Below are positions 11,257 through 21,814 of a stretch of 64,000 nt of DNA, one piece after another. Position 1 is the stretch's first letter. Each line of letters opens with the position of its first letter. The notes beneath the pieces were generated by a model. It made no database searches. It was not told where the DNA came from and saw only the letters and a list, made by a program, of their open reading frames with translations. Where the stretch lies: positions 1 through 64,000 of the forward strand of contig CACRXP010000396.1 of NCBI GenBank assembly GCA_902702965.1, written 5' to 3'. Source of the DNA: Spirometra erinaceieuropaei (Eukaryota; Platyhelminthes; Cestoda; Diphyllobothriidea; Diphyllobothriidae). The position numbers and the translations under genes are program-made.

Positions 11257-13765
11257 TGTCAGCTTCGTACCGGGGAAAAATGCTTTAAATCCACATAATA
11301 TCCATATTCATACTAAGGTCCTGCTCGAACAGCTAATTTTGTGTCGCTTCCATTTATAACTTACTTATTATTGGAAAATAGGCCTCAAAAACTATCTTAC
11401 CACACGTTCAACTATTAGGATGGTGGCTCACTTTAGTATCTTTTCACAGTTTGCTAGGGAATATGTGCATATGCTTGAAAAGTATGGTGACCATTAAGTC
11501 GAAAGCTTGCCTGTACGCATTATTGCCGTTTTATGGGAAAACATGGATTCGAGTTTTAAAAAAATTCAGTTTTCCAATGATAACCTTCTTTTTCACACCG
11601 TAATTTGCTTCACTACCGCGAGCCAAAAAAACATTTTCTGATAGATAGTGATTGTTTTGGCAAACCTTTCTTGTCTAGACTAATAACACCTAATGGAAAA
11701 AAACAAAACTGGTGCATAACTGTGCTCCAGAAAAATGATGACTATCACGTTTCATCATTTAACTGATGCACTGTATCTCTTTGCCTAGCCCTCACACATA
11801 GACGTCCAGGGGCCAGTAACTGTTAGTTGGTAGATTTTAAACAGTTCGGGGTCGTTGTTTGCGACAATTCTGCGCCATCCGAAAGCCGAGGGCGTACGCA
11901 GACCCCCCGCATCAACGCTTAAACTTCCTGACAGAGTTTTGCCATCACAATGGGGATCAGAAACCGTGTTTTTTTGCTAGCCTGAGTATTTGAAGACCAT
12001 AAATGTTAAATTAGGAAAGCGGGCAAAATGTTTCTAGTCGTGTCGCTATAGCATAACTGTTTATTATTACTTTCGATGCGGTTGTCCTCTGTTTTTAATA
12101 CTATGACAACGTGACTTTACTGATGGAGGCAAACAGGTGAGTTTCAGGAAGCAGTTCAGAGGAGGAAGATGTGATCGATGATTTTTGCCGACACAACTCA
12201 TGTCGTTGTAAGTATAGGACTCAGAGCATGTATGAGTTTATCAAATACTAGATCATAAGTGTTGCGGTTGAAAATTAAAAAACTCCATCTTAATAAGGCA
12301 AACCCCTTTTAATCGACAACAGGCACAATTAACTAGCATGCTCTCTCTCTCCGGGAGGATTGCTTCTGCTAATGCAACAAAAGGCCATCATTCTATGTGG
12401 GCTGATCGGGCAGAATGCCAGTCCGAAGAATGCTCATTCGCGTCGTGGCAGTGGGAAGCAGATAAAAAGCGCGCACTTATAATTACGTTGGGCTGGTGGT
12501 CTGTTAGGTTAAGGCGTGGAACACCAACTGGACAAACATTGCCCCCCTCGGCACCTAGTGGACACTGATTATTAAGCATATGCCAAAGAAGCTCTTCGAG
12601 GTTTTATGCTGGTTGTCTGAAAACCGTCAGAATCTACTCTGTCAACAGGCGGTGCTTCTGAAGCCTGAGGGCGAGACTGAAATGTGCAGTGTCCAGACAT
12701 CTCTGCTCTCTGTTCCATAAAGGCCACTGTCCGGACTCTGCAGGTGTCACGACATATGTCCATCGTGGACAGATCATTCACCGAACAGTCTGCCTTGACA
12801 GGTGTCGAACCATGCACCCCCTTCACCCACCTCCCACGTCGAAGCCACCAACTCCGCTTCGCCTGCCCGCCCGCCCGCCTTCCCACCTTGGTCCCGCGAC
12901 CTTTTGGTCTCTCCCATCTCTCTCTCTTTTACAAACCCGACGAGTGTTAGGCGCAACGAAACGCCTCCCTGATTTCCCCGACACTTGTTTCCTGCACAGT
13001 CCTACAGATTGCCTCTGATAACGTATATCACTGCGAGGACCCCCTGGTGATTAATCACAAGCAGGCGTTTGTCCAAACAAAAAAGAGATTCCGACGATTA
13101 AACAGTGAGTGAGAGAGAGAAAAAAATAATAGGGCATCGCGGACCACTCAAATTAATTTTGGCGAAAAAAATGAGAGCTTCCATTCAAGCTACTTAGCAA
13201 AATGCTCAGTACCATCGGAAAATCCGTAGGAAATGCAGGCTGCTTTAGAAATTTCTTTAAATGTGAACTAATGTCTAACAAATTAATGATATGACTGCCG
13301 ATGTGTACCAGACAACCATATATGAAGGGTATATATAATATAAACAACTCACACACAGGAATGCAACATAATCATGCTGGACATAGCTTGACACCCGGGT
13401 CTCACCTAACTATCCTAAGCGACTGGGTCAGCGCTTACCAGAAACAGCAGAAGCGACTGTGAGCGCAGAAGAACCTCTTGAACGCTCAGCGTCTGCCGTA
13501 GGCAAGGATCGATTAACTGTATGCATGTCTCCGCGACCCCGTCCCCTCCTACCCCCTTGCGACACGGCTCTTCCTAACCCTCACTGTCAATTACTGCCTT
13601 CCCTCCCCCCACTCTATTCACATGCCCCGTTTGTATGAAAAGATGAACTTTAATCGATTACTTTTACCGCTCACACGTTTTATTTTGTACCTCGTTTCCA
13701 TATAACTGAACAGGACCGATGACAATTTATCGAAAGTACGCGTATGCTAGCCAAACGTTCTTCTG
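11257..13765. other. Long stretch without a recognised feature
   Basis: No repeat family from elsewhere in the window. Overlapping frames at 12572-13018 on both strands fall in a GC-richer, simple C/T-rich patch and conflict with each other. No splice-supported exon can be proposed. A (CT)n-like CTCTCTCTC run is at 12341-12350 and another near 12917. Confidence 0.4.
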
Positions 13766-13782
13766 AATATATATATATATAT
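13766..13782. repeat. (AT)n microsatellite
   Basis: About 17 bases of perfect AT alternation. Confidence 0.9.
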
Positions 13783-13789
13783 GTTGGAA

Positions 13790-14440
13790 AAGCGTTCACT
13801 GCTCCGGTTACAGAATCTGCTCATCCGTTATGCCTCAGAGCTCTGTCTAGAACAGTGGCAGGCAGTCGCACAGCGACTAACAGTATGTGTAGAAGGAGAT
13901 AGCCAACTAGGACAAGAGAATGTAGCGGCTAAGCGGTGATGGTGTACGCTCAGTGCGCCACTACTTCAGGCCATATCCCAAGTCGTTAGAAGCAGGACGC
14001 CATTTGGTAAGGACACTTTATTCTGTACAGAATTGTGAAGGGTAAAGTTGGCAACCGGACGTGGATGCGTCTGGCGCCGCGGAGGCGGCGTCCGCGAGAT
14101 CGACGAGCCCTGAGTCGCCGAAGGTCGCCGCTGCAAAACTGCCGTGGCATTATGTTTACGCTAGTGTTCTGGACTGTTCCCGCCTGTCTTACCAATCAGC
14201 GATAGGAGTTGCGATGATTGGCTCCGAGCCCACGCGAAGGTAGTGACAAGCCTCGCGCGGTGCAGGCAGAGAATCGACCGAATGCGTGGTGCAGACAGTG
14301 AATTGCAACGAGACAAATCGAAGCCGGGCAGACGTGCGTGCCACAGCAAGCTGTCGCTAGAACGTAGGTGCAGACGCTAGCGAGAAGCGCGACGCAGCCA
14401 TTATGGCTGTCGACTACAAGAGACTAGGATGATCGTTTCT
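13790..14440. other. GC-rich island without assignable gene
   Basis: 14060-14420 is markedly richer in G, C and CpG than its surroundings. Short open frames run on both strands (13986-14195 minus, 14061-14243 plus). This could be a promoter-associated island or an unrecognised repeat. I see no exon, TATA box or homology to decide. Confidence 0.3.
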
Positions 14441-14444
14441 GGCC

Positions 14445-14700
14445 TAGCAGTAGTCGTCGTCAGCCAGCCGTGCCCAACCCCAGGTCTGAGGGTACTTGAC
14501 ATTTGAGCTCGCGTTTTTAGTTATTCAGTGTTAGCTATTCAGGTCTCTAGTCTTTGAGCCACTGGCTCGTTGTCCTGTCGGTTGCGATCGAGAATACCAG
14601 CTATGCTGGAAGTACGTTCATCGATCTGGTCACAGGACCTGCTTCTCCTGTTGTGCTTCGAGGCTTGGCCAAGAGCCTTGAGGGCAGGTTGATTTCAGCA
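14445..14700 (-). repeat. Degenerate tRNA-derived SINE
   Basis: TGAGCCACTGGCTCGTTGTC then CTGTCGGTTGCGATCGAGAA (14556-14595) is the minus-strand tRNA head plus upstream leader of the SINE seen at 55968-55995. A GTCGTCGTCAGCCAGCC segment at 14452 matches the body. Internal parts are diverged. Confidence 0.5.
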
Positions 14701-15828
14701 TTTTAATAGCGGCGCGGACTCTATGACTATTTGTTTCAGAGTGTGCCTTTTCCATGATGCCTACGGCGTATATTCGCGAACTGCGTATACAACTTCATTC
14801 TAGTCGTAATGCCAGAAAGGTCTATTAATCTACCTTCCTCAAAAAATGCAAATCAACATTTTGATTTTTTTGTAAAAACATCAACCACCGGACATTTATT
14901 ATTTAATCTACTAATTAAGCGAGTCCTGTCATTCTATTTTAGAGATTGGAAATCCATTCAAAGAGTAGGTTGTCAGCCTGAGACCAATATGCGCAATTAT
15001 TCGTCGCGCGTTCGAACATAAAGGCCCTAAAGTGTCAAAGGCTGCCCTGGATCTTCCCACGTAAGAGACGGACATATCTTTTTTTCAACCAGAGATTCGT
15101 ATGTTTTTGGAGGCCTCAACCTTTCGGTGGATCAGTGGAGTCCACCCTGCGTACACTGTTGGACCCCAGACGCAAGAGAGTGAATGAAGAATAACGGGGT
15201 TACGTAATGATACCGCGTACTTATACCACTTCTCTGTTTAAATATCTTCATTAAATGATAGTCGGAATACTTTGGACAATGTAGGCAGAAGTAAAGGCAT
15301 TCGGATTGTCAAAGGCGCGTGTCTGCTGAGAGAAAAAACAAAAACGCTTTGTCTGACTGCAAGATCTACTTCCGCCTCCGTCTCTAATTAGAAGTCTTAC
15401 GTTAGCAAAGTTTGGTCCTTTCGATGCAAAAAGATATTAATTTGCAGACGAAAGCTGCAACAATCCACTGTTAAGTAATGGTAAAAGATGAGTATATTTC
15501 CCGAGTCCTTGGAGAAAAACGTCACGACATATTTTGTCCACATGACCCTGTGGATTCCGTGATACAGTTGTTTCGGTAGCTGCCTTCTTGATAGGCCCTT
15601 ATTCAAATCTACTGAAAGACAAAGTGACGTTGCATTTTTCAAACATACCTAGCATCCTCCGGGTTTTCAACCGCAGATGAAATCACACAAAGTTTTATGT
15701 TGAAGATTTATCAGTTTGATGTTAAATACGTCGTCAGGCGGGGTCTGCAACCGAGTTGACAAAATCTCAAACAGTCGGTCGCCGAGAAATCAATTCATAG
15801 TTTATCGAAAAAATATTTCATATTTAAA
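14701..15828. other. Mostly unrecognised; possible tail motif at 15098-15180
   Basis: On the minus strand, 15098-15180 reads a GGTGGA/TCCACC hairpin directly followed by GAAAGGTTGAGG. This resembles the hairpin-GAAA part of PLE tails but lacks a clear CTGANGA box. The rest, including short frames at 14809-15021 plus and 15397-15642 minus, has no recognisable content. Confidence 0.3.
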
Positions 15829-16143
15829 GCAGGCAAGGACAGCAGAATTTAATGGCACCAGAAAATTTCGAGACGGCTTCTCAGCTGCAGCCTGTTGTTG
15901 CATAACACCAATAACAAGTAAGAATGGTACGGAGGTTTGAATTTCGACAGAGAAAATCAATATAAAACAGCAAGGTCAACGTATACTGCGCGTAGACTAA
16001 TAAATAAAATGATAACTTTAAAATTCAACAGAGGAATGAAAATAGGGAAATAAACATGCTGACGGATTTCGACAACGACAGGCTGCAGTTCTGAAGCCGT
16101 CGCGAAATTTTCTGGTGCCATTAGATTCTGCTGTCCCTTTAGT
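15829..16143. mobile_element. Foldback element, family F (copy 2)
   Basis: Arms 15836-15902 and 16074-16143 are close reverse complements (GGACAGCAGAATTTAATGGC, then ACCAGAAAATTTCG). The element is about 315 bp with a short unique centre. The left half aligns with the left half of 10392-11256: GGATTTATTGGTAC / GAATTTAATGGCAC, ATTTCGTGTCGGCT / ATTTCGAGACGGCT, then a shared AT-rich body. Non-coding. Confidence 0.7.
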
Positions 16144-16206
16144 TCAGTTCAGTTTATTTGAGGGAAATATAGGTGTTAAACCTTTGAACTCCCTATTTGT
16201 TACAAG
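16141..16206 (-). mobile_element. 3' terminus of a CR1-like LINE
   Basis: On the minus strand it reads AACAAATAGGGAGTTCAAAG, then CCTATATTTCCCTCAAATAA and short ACTGA repeats. This is the same end as the LINE at 47790-48710 (48650-48708). It abuts the foldback element precisely. It is a severely 5'-truncated insertion of about 65 bp. Confidence 0.7.
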
Positions 16207-16672
16207 GAGGCTTGCTTTAAATTCGTTTCGGGAACTGCCAACATCCTAGGCGCCGCAATTTCTCCGAAATCCATGAGAAGGTTGTTATTTCACTAATTTT
16301 TCTACTGGGATTTGGAAGAGTGGGTTATAAATGTGTAAATTCTTTTAACCATTCTGAACTCTCCAACTTTGCTTGAATACACCATCAATCGCGCAACTAA
16401 AGGACCATAACTAGTGATTCCTGCGCAGATTGGTTAATTCTTTCAGCCTTGCGCCGTGATTAATGATCACGCTGACTTTGATGGGGGAGGCAAAGCTCGG
16501 CGTGCCTCTTGATAGGTCGATAATCGGATCCTCCCCTCCCCCTCGGTAGGCTCTTTGATAGGCAAACTTGCAGTTTAGGCACTCATCGCCATGACAGCAG
16601 ACCTCGAGAGATCACGAATAAATACACATCGGAAGAAGTAGAAAACACCTCAATTTTCTAACTTTCCATCTT

Positions 16673-17152
16673 TTATTTGGCTCTGTCCACTGTGTTATGT
16701 ATTCGTAGACTGGTTGTCGACTTGACCGGGGTGTCAGCACGGCCAGTCGGCCCAAGCATTGTGGCTGCACTCAAGCAGAATTTGGTCGAAATGATGGAAA
16801 CTAGTCGATGTATGATCCTGTTTTCAAAGTTGGCGTCTCCGGCTTCCATGCCCTCTGAGACGATTCTGGTAAAAATGTGGGCATGCGTAAGCCTTTGTAT
16901 TTGCTCACGCATTGCCGTCATATATTTGCCCCTTGTGGTGCCACATACGCCGGTCTTAAGGTCACATGGTGGATTTTCCCTCTGAATCGGCTGTTGTCTT
17001 CTTTTGCTCCTAGATAGCACACATGATTTTGGTTCAGAGAGCCGAGAATCTATTGTAGTGTTTGTGTTTGTGCCCTGAAGATTACACAGGCTGGCTTTCG
17101 GCGGCAAAACTGATTGTTTCCTTCCCATGTTTACAACATCTTTCCCGTTCAT
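16673..17152 (-). CDS. Uncharacterised small intronless reading frame, 159 aa
   Basis: I do not recognise this protein. It starts MNGKDVVNMGRKQ and has a basic, low-complexity first half with SRSKRRQQ near residue 50. A likely helical segment (MTAMREQIQRLTHAHIF, about residues 80-97) is followed by a mixed region ending VDRAK. No signal peptide or membrane segment is seen. The start has A at -3 (GCAAAATGA), a fair eukaryotic context. On the minus strand a TATA-like TTTATATAAG lies about 85 bases upstream of the ATG. The stop codon overlaps an AATAAAA polyadenylation-type signal, unusually compact. No repeat family covers it, so it is the best host-gene candidate in the window. A frame this long can occur by chance in 64 kb, so confidence is low. 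Confidence 0.3.
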   Translation of the reverse strand: MNGKDVVNMGRKQSVLPPKASLCNLQGTNTNTTIDSRLSEPKSCVLSRSKRRQQPIQRENPPCDLKTGVCGTTRGKYMTAMREQIQRLTHAHIFTRIVSEGMEAGDANFENRIIHRLVSIISTKFCLSAATMLGPTGRADTPVKSTTSLRIHNTVDRAK

Positions 17153-17236
17153 TTTGCCTCAACGCTAACGAGGTTAATGAGACAGCCCTAAAGCTGAGCA
17201 GATTGCGACTCGTTTCTTGATATTCGTTGTCGCCCC

Positions 17237-17246
17237 CTTATATAAA
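17237..17246 (-). promoter_or_regulatory. TATA-like box upstream of 16673-17152
   Basis: TTTATATAAG on the minus strand, about 85 bases before the candidate ATG, a plausible distance for a short 5' untranslated region. TATA-like words are common in AT-rich DNA. Confidence 0.25.
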
Positions 17247-17249
17247 TAT

Positions 17250-18045
17250 GAAGACACTTCCGGGCTTCGGGTCTTTTTATCGATTCTTAATAAATGTGGG
17301 CTCCTGCGTATATAGATTTCTTTTGCATAAAAACTTGTCTCTTAAGACTAGCCAGTAAGGGTACTCAAAGTACCACCTTTTTTCTGGGTGTATGCATAAA
17401 AAATAAAGGCCTTTTGTGGGGTAAGAGCTTGAAAGACAATAATAACTCGGAAACTTTTGAATTCTTCCTCCGGTTTACATAGAAATGACACTTCGGTCTA
17501 GCCGTGAAGGGTTCAAAAGGCTTCATGTTACTTTTTATACTATAAATGATCGAACCAATAGCTTATTTTGGTAAATATATAATTCAGCAGTTGTAAGACA
17601 AGGGCTATCATTTATCGAGTGTAAACTTTCTCAGAAAGAGAGTGGACACTACCTTGAAAGAGGCATCATCAAATTTTCGGAAGAGTTTTCTCATATCACT
17701 ATGATCAGTCTAAAACTTTAATTACTGGGAAGAAAGAAAAATGCTAATGTAGAAGGCTTGTGGTGGAAAGACTAGTCTGAATTTTTGAATTTAATTACCA
17801 TTCCAGATCGGAACTCGTGCCAAAATGACGTAAGCGACCGTCAATATGCGGACGGACTGAGCAGAGTGACTTCGCAGAAATGAGGTCATCGGAATGACTG
17901 GCTTATAGGGCCGCCTAAACAGGACATGATTATAGGAACGCCCTGCCCAAGTAATAATGGTGGACCTGCGCGTAATTCTGGAAGGGGTAAAATATTCTCG
18001 CGTACTACCCCCGGACAACAGGCCTAATATAAAGCTAGATCGTTG
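17250..18045. other. No recognised feature
   Basis: AT-rich. No frame or repeat that I can support. Confidence 0.4.
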
Positions 18046-18210
18046 CCATAATCTTGACCCTAACCATACCCTAAGCCTTAATCCTGCGACTGACACTATC
18101 CCCTACGTTAATCCTGACTTACCTTACCGTTAACTTTAAATCAAACCTTAAACCTAATCCGTAAACTAATCGTAGCCCTAACCATAACTCTAGCCCTAAT
18201 TCTACTGGAG
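18046..18210 (-). repeat. Degenerate telomere-like tract
   Basis: The plus strand shows irregular C-rich units (GACCCTAACCATACCCTAAG, TAGCCCTAACC, TAGCCCTAATT) spread over 165 bp. They are decayed CCCTAA repeats, G-rich on the minus strand. The conserved flanks of the other four TTAGGG-bearing elements are not seen here, so it is either a far-diverged copy or an independent interstitial tract. Confidence 0.5.
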
Positions 18211-19800
18211 GTTGTCTCAACGCCGCGCGTATTGCAGGTGGTTTCCGTTCGCATGTCTTGTTTAGGGACCGCAGACAGCATCAGGGATCCGACTATCGGG
18301 TTGTCCGGGCGAGGTAAAATATCGTCGAACTGAGGCCTCGACTAGAGCGAAATGAGAGACATCTGAAACAAATGAGAACACACAAAGAATAAATCGTTAA
18401 AAAACCAAAGAAACCGACAGGAGGGCAGTAGAGCAGGGGCTGGAGAATACAAGCACCCATACATGACCAGATCAGGGACTGACTGAAATGGTAGGAACAT
18501 AGGCGTCCAGTGAAAAAAAGCAAGTCGACGACTTTGGTTAAAATAAACTTCGACATGAAATTCTACTGATAAATTGGATGACATCAAGATGCGGAGAAAG
18601 CTGAGCTTTCATTGAAAAGAGTGCCTGAGAATTCCGGAATAGGGAATATTGGCAGTGCAAAGACACGCCGGACATAACTGCTAATGACTGCTAATCGGAA
18701 AGCCGTTTTCCGATGACCGTGCTGAGGCGTGATCCAAACTTTCACTAAGAAGTTGCAAATCAGTCTCATTTTTGACAGAGTGGTAGCCAGTAATATTGCC
18801 AGTCAACTTAATATATAGGTAGTTATTGGGATATTTCAAATCAGGAGTGTGAGGCTGAAGGGGCAAAAAGTACAAGGCAGAACCCTTGGACTCTCCACGG
18901 TCTGATTTCCGAGTGCCAAACAGGTCAAACAGATTTTCAGAAGTGCAGCCAGAAAATCGGCACTCAAATACTCTCCTAAAGCGGTGGCGTGGGATAGTAC
19001 TGAAGACATATGAGTAGTCAGGTACGCATGCGCATATGCAGGGAAACCCCGTGCATACATCTGTTAGAGTCGAGTTAACGATAAGAGCAACGACGCCCAT
19101 GGTATTGCACCTCGTCGTACGTATGATTTTCAAAGAAAATGCATGCAGTTTTTGGCCGTAAAAACTTAGAAGCAAAACTGTGATACTTTTCACATAGGGT
19201 TTATGCATGTTAAGCACTTACAAGTTTTCTGAACTTGAGGAGCGATTTGATTTTGCCGACAGACATCTTTTGTTGTTTATGTCACAGGGTTCATTCAAAA
19301 ACTATTTTAAAAATTCATAATTACTTACAAAACCTAATAGGAAGTACCATTGGGAATATGAATATCGTCGTTCCCGAACCTGCGGATTCGATATCCGTTC
19401 AGTATTAGAAGAATCACTGAATAAGTGCGTCATCTGGTAAAACAGTTGGGAAACATGCAATCAAAGTCCTTCGTAGAAACTAACTCTACTTTGAAAACGT
19501 GGACCCATCCAACAGACCATTATCCTGCTGTCTTAAAAGTAAATTCAAAAAATATTGTTGATCAACCTGTTTTGAGGGCTTGCCTGCTGTGTATAAGCAA
19601 CGTCCTCTGCGCTTGAGCTAATGCCTTTCGCCCCATTTGTTTCTGCAAATAATGACGTTTAACGAATAAGCCGACTACCGGAAAATACGGGAAAATAGTT
19701 TAACCCCAATATACTGCCTCATCTACTGACTGCACAGAATAGTGTGTGACATACACAGTCCGTGCTGTGTCGGGGGTTATAAAAGTATGTCACTTGGACG
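18211..19800. other. No recognised gene; one long unassigned frame
   Basis: A 178-codon frame is open on the minus strand (18681-19217). It begins MLNMHKPYVKSITVLLLSF, giving a hydrophobic N-terminus, and is cysteine-containing in the middle. No domain, promoter or polyadenylation context supports it. At least one frame of this length is expected by chance in 64 kb. Confidence 0.3.
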
Positions 19801-19804
19801 TCTT

Positions 19805-19940
19805 CGTAATCCCTGTTGACTCAACTGTGAAAAACTCGGCATCTCGGTGAGATTCGTACCCACGCAGTAAGGAGAAGGCTTTAAAACAGCCAACGCTCTA
19901 ACCACTTGAGCTACGAGGCCCCGCCGGACGACTCGAGTTT
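19805..19940 (-). repeat. tRNA-like SINE or tRNA pseudogene (second family)
   Basis: On the minus strand CTCGTAGCTCAAGTGGTTAG is an A-box-bearing D arm. TGGCT-GTTTTAA-AGCCT forms an anticodon arm with TTT in the anticodon position. GTGGG-TACGAAT-CTCAC is a perfect T arm containing a B box. The acceptor pairs only 4 of 7, and the extra arm is long and unstructured. A functional tRNA-Lys is therefore unlikely; a tRNA-derived SINE head is more plausible. It differs from the SINE family at 1073 and 55825. Confidence 0.55.
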
Positions 19941-20935
19941 AATCACATTTGGGACTTCATAATCGCCACGGCTAAAGTCCATCAGATGCCTGGTAGTGGC
20001 AAAATCCCTCTCCATAATGTATCATGTGCTGAAGTTTGTTAAAAAAGTCCCTTCAGCAGTGCCTAAAAACAGAACACCCAATACCTTCTACATTCTGAAA
20101 TAAAAAATGTTCAAAGGAAAATTTTAAGGTAAAACTAATTATTCTGTCAGTGCTTGCTAACACAAAAATGGTATTCGGTTCATTTAAAGAGACTATTTCA
20201 GACGTTTTACGTTCAAATTGCATCAGATTATCTGACCACGAGCCGCTACAGTTGCGCCACTTTTCAGGTGTTTATGCAATATCCACGAACGCAATAAAAG
20301 TCGCGAACAAAACGCGAATCCACAGTAGCGCTGATGAAACACTTACAAGTCCATGGCTCCAGAAGGCGAGCATGACTGCGCCCCTTTCCTTCACCGGGGT
20401 ACTATTTTTACGGAACCAACCGCTTTTGTGCTCATGGATAAACATAAACCGGATTTGTCGCCGGTTGATTCATGAATAGCGCGTTCTATTTGGCATAGGC
20501 CTGTCCGCCGGTCTATTGACTAACTGAAATTGACTTGAAACATCTGCATTTGAACGCTTTGGATGTCAAAGTTGTTTGGGTACCAGTTCCTAGTCAGATT
20601 CGTACTTCTGCCTGGATCAGTACAAAGGGAGTTTTTCAGTACGCTTGTACGCGTCTACGTGAATATAAACGGACGGTAGAAAAAGACGACTACCTGTCCT
20701 TAGTAGACATGTATATCTAGGTCATAGGTGCGCGTTTGCTTAGGACAGGATTCTTATACTTAGCATCTGACAATTTAAATACAAACGAGCCTATCTCCAA
20801 GACAGGTTCTCCATTGGGTCAAGTAGCAATCCCCATATTTAATTGAAAAGATACGTATAAGAAGCTTAAGTACAGTATAGATGGATCTAAACCAAAATAA
20901 ACGTGAAAATGGCTCACACCGAACGTTCTTTAGAG
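19941..20935. other. No recognised feature
   Basis: Frames at 20150-20479 and 20535-20720 (plus) have no recognisable domain. Confidence 0.4.
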
Positions 20936-20939
20936 TTTA

Positions 20940-21200
20940 ACCAGCTAATTTTTATGCACATGCGCTTGAATACTTCGTAAAGTTTCGCGAAACAAATTTA
21001 CGAAATATGGTACGGAGCTTTTCGGTGGACTATTTGTCAGAAACGCCAAAGGAATATTGATTTTTGAGCACGTTTGGAATGTTGATTGTTTTGTACATTT
21101 ACTGAATTCTGACGACGACCCGCAGAACGGATGTCGAAACTTTATTAATATAGTACTTACGTTTCCAAAAGGACCTACTGCCTTCAAATCATATTTTTGG
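20940..21200 (+). mobile_element. PLE family C, 3' tail
   Basis: GAGCACGTTTGGAATGTTGA and TTTACTGAATT lead to CTGACGA (21109-21115), a GACCCG/CGG..GUC hairpin and GAAAC at 21135-21139. TTCCAAAAGGACC and CTTCAAATCATATTTTTGGG then GATGCC follow, matching the tail at 22440-22620 module by module. The coding part is missing or unrecognisable. Confidence 0.65.
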
Positions 21201-21229
21201 GATGCCTACCTTTCAATGTATATAAATAT

Positions 21230-21485
21230 ATATATCATAGAGAAGACGAGGGGGCAGATTGATATAACACTGTTTTGGGCTTGTTCGCGTTCATTCAATC
21301 AATCATAATCCTGGTCACCTGCTGATACCGGAAACACAAACATGCGCTTACAAACCTAGCATGTTTGTGCTTCCGGTCCCAACAGGTGGCCAGGGTTATG
21401 ATGGACTGAGTGAGCGCAAACAAGCACGAAACAGGGTTATATCAATTTACCATTAGTCCAGACCCTGTCATCTTCTATCTGCTAT
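21230..21485. mobile_element. Palindromic MITE inserted in TA-rich DNA (copy 1)
   Basis: The left arm (about 21238-21340) and right arm (about 21357-21480) are diverged reverse complements. Shared modules include TGATATAACACTGTTT, GGGCTTGTT / GTGCTTGTT, AATCATAATCCTGG and GGAAACACAAACATG. It is flanked on the left by (TA)n sequence. Non-coding, about 255 bp. Confidence 0.65.
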
Positions 21486-21597
21486 TATAGCTTGACCGAT
21501 TTCGGCCTAGTAGGTGATTGCCTGACCCCCATCACCCATACGAAGCCCTTATGCTTCGGGAAGCCAACTGATAGGTTTGCGCCCATTTCCGAGTGAA

Positions 21598-21598
<1 letters not shown>

Positions 21599-21640
<42 letters not shown>
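21599..21640. repeat. (AT)n microsatellite
   Basis: About 42 bases of perfect AT alternation, the longest simple repeat in the window. It is joined directly to half of the palindromic MITE. Confidence 0.95.
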
Positions 21641-21641
<1 letters not shown>

Positions 21642-21785
21642 AGGGGAGACGACAAAGTTTGGGGGTAGAATGATACAGCACTGTTTTGGGCTTGTTTGCT
21701 TTCATTCAGCCAATCATAACCCTGACCACCAGCAGCTGGTACCAGAAACACAAGCATGCGCCCCAGTGGTCGATCAGCTGCGCAT
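21641..21785. mobile_element. Half copy of the palindromic MITE (copy 2)
   Basis: GAGGGGAGACGACAAAGTTT, ACAGCACTGTTTTGGGCTTG and AATCATAACCCTGACCACC match the left arm of 21230-21485. The second arm is absent. TA-rich simple sequence lies on both sides, consistent with insertion into TA repeats. Confidence 0.6.
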
Positions 21786-21814
21786 ATAATATATATATAA
21801 TATATTGGAACGCA

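Noticed and set aside
12572..13018. Three overlapping frames on both strands of 60-109 codons
   Set aside because: They are mutually exclusive and lie in C/T-rich low-complexity DNA.
16677..16985. Plus-strand 102-codon frame
   Set aside because: Antisense shadow of the better supported minus-strand frame 16673-17152.
18681..19217. 178-codon minus-strand frame as a gene
   Set aside because: Length is within chance expectation for 64 kb, and no domain, start context or polyadenylation signal supports it.
19805..19940. Functional tRNA-Lys gene
   Set aside because: The T arm and boxes are good, but the acceptor stem pairs only 4 of 7 and the variable region is too long, as expected for a SINE head or pseudogene.
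21599..21640. CRISPR-like or regulatory tandem repeat
   Set aside because: Plain AT dinucleotide microsatellite without spacers.
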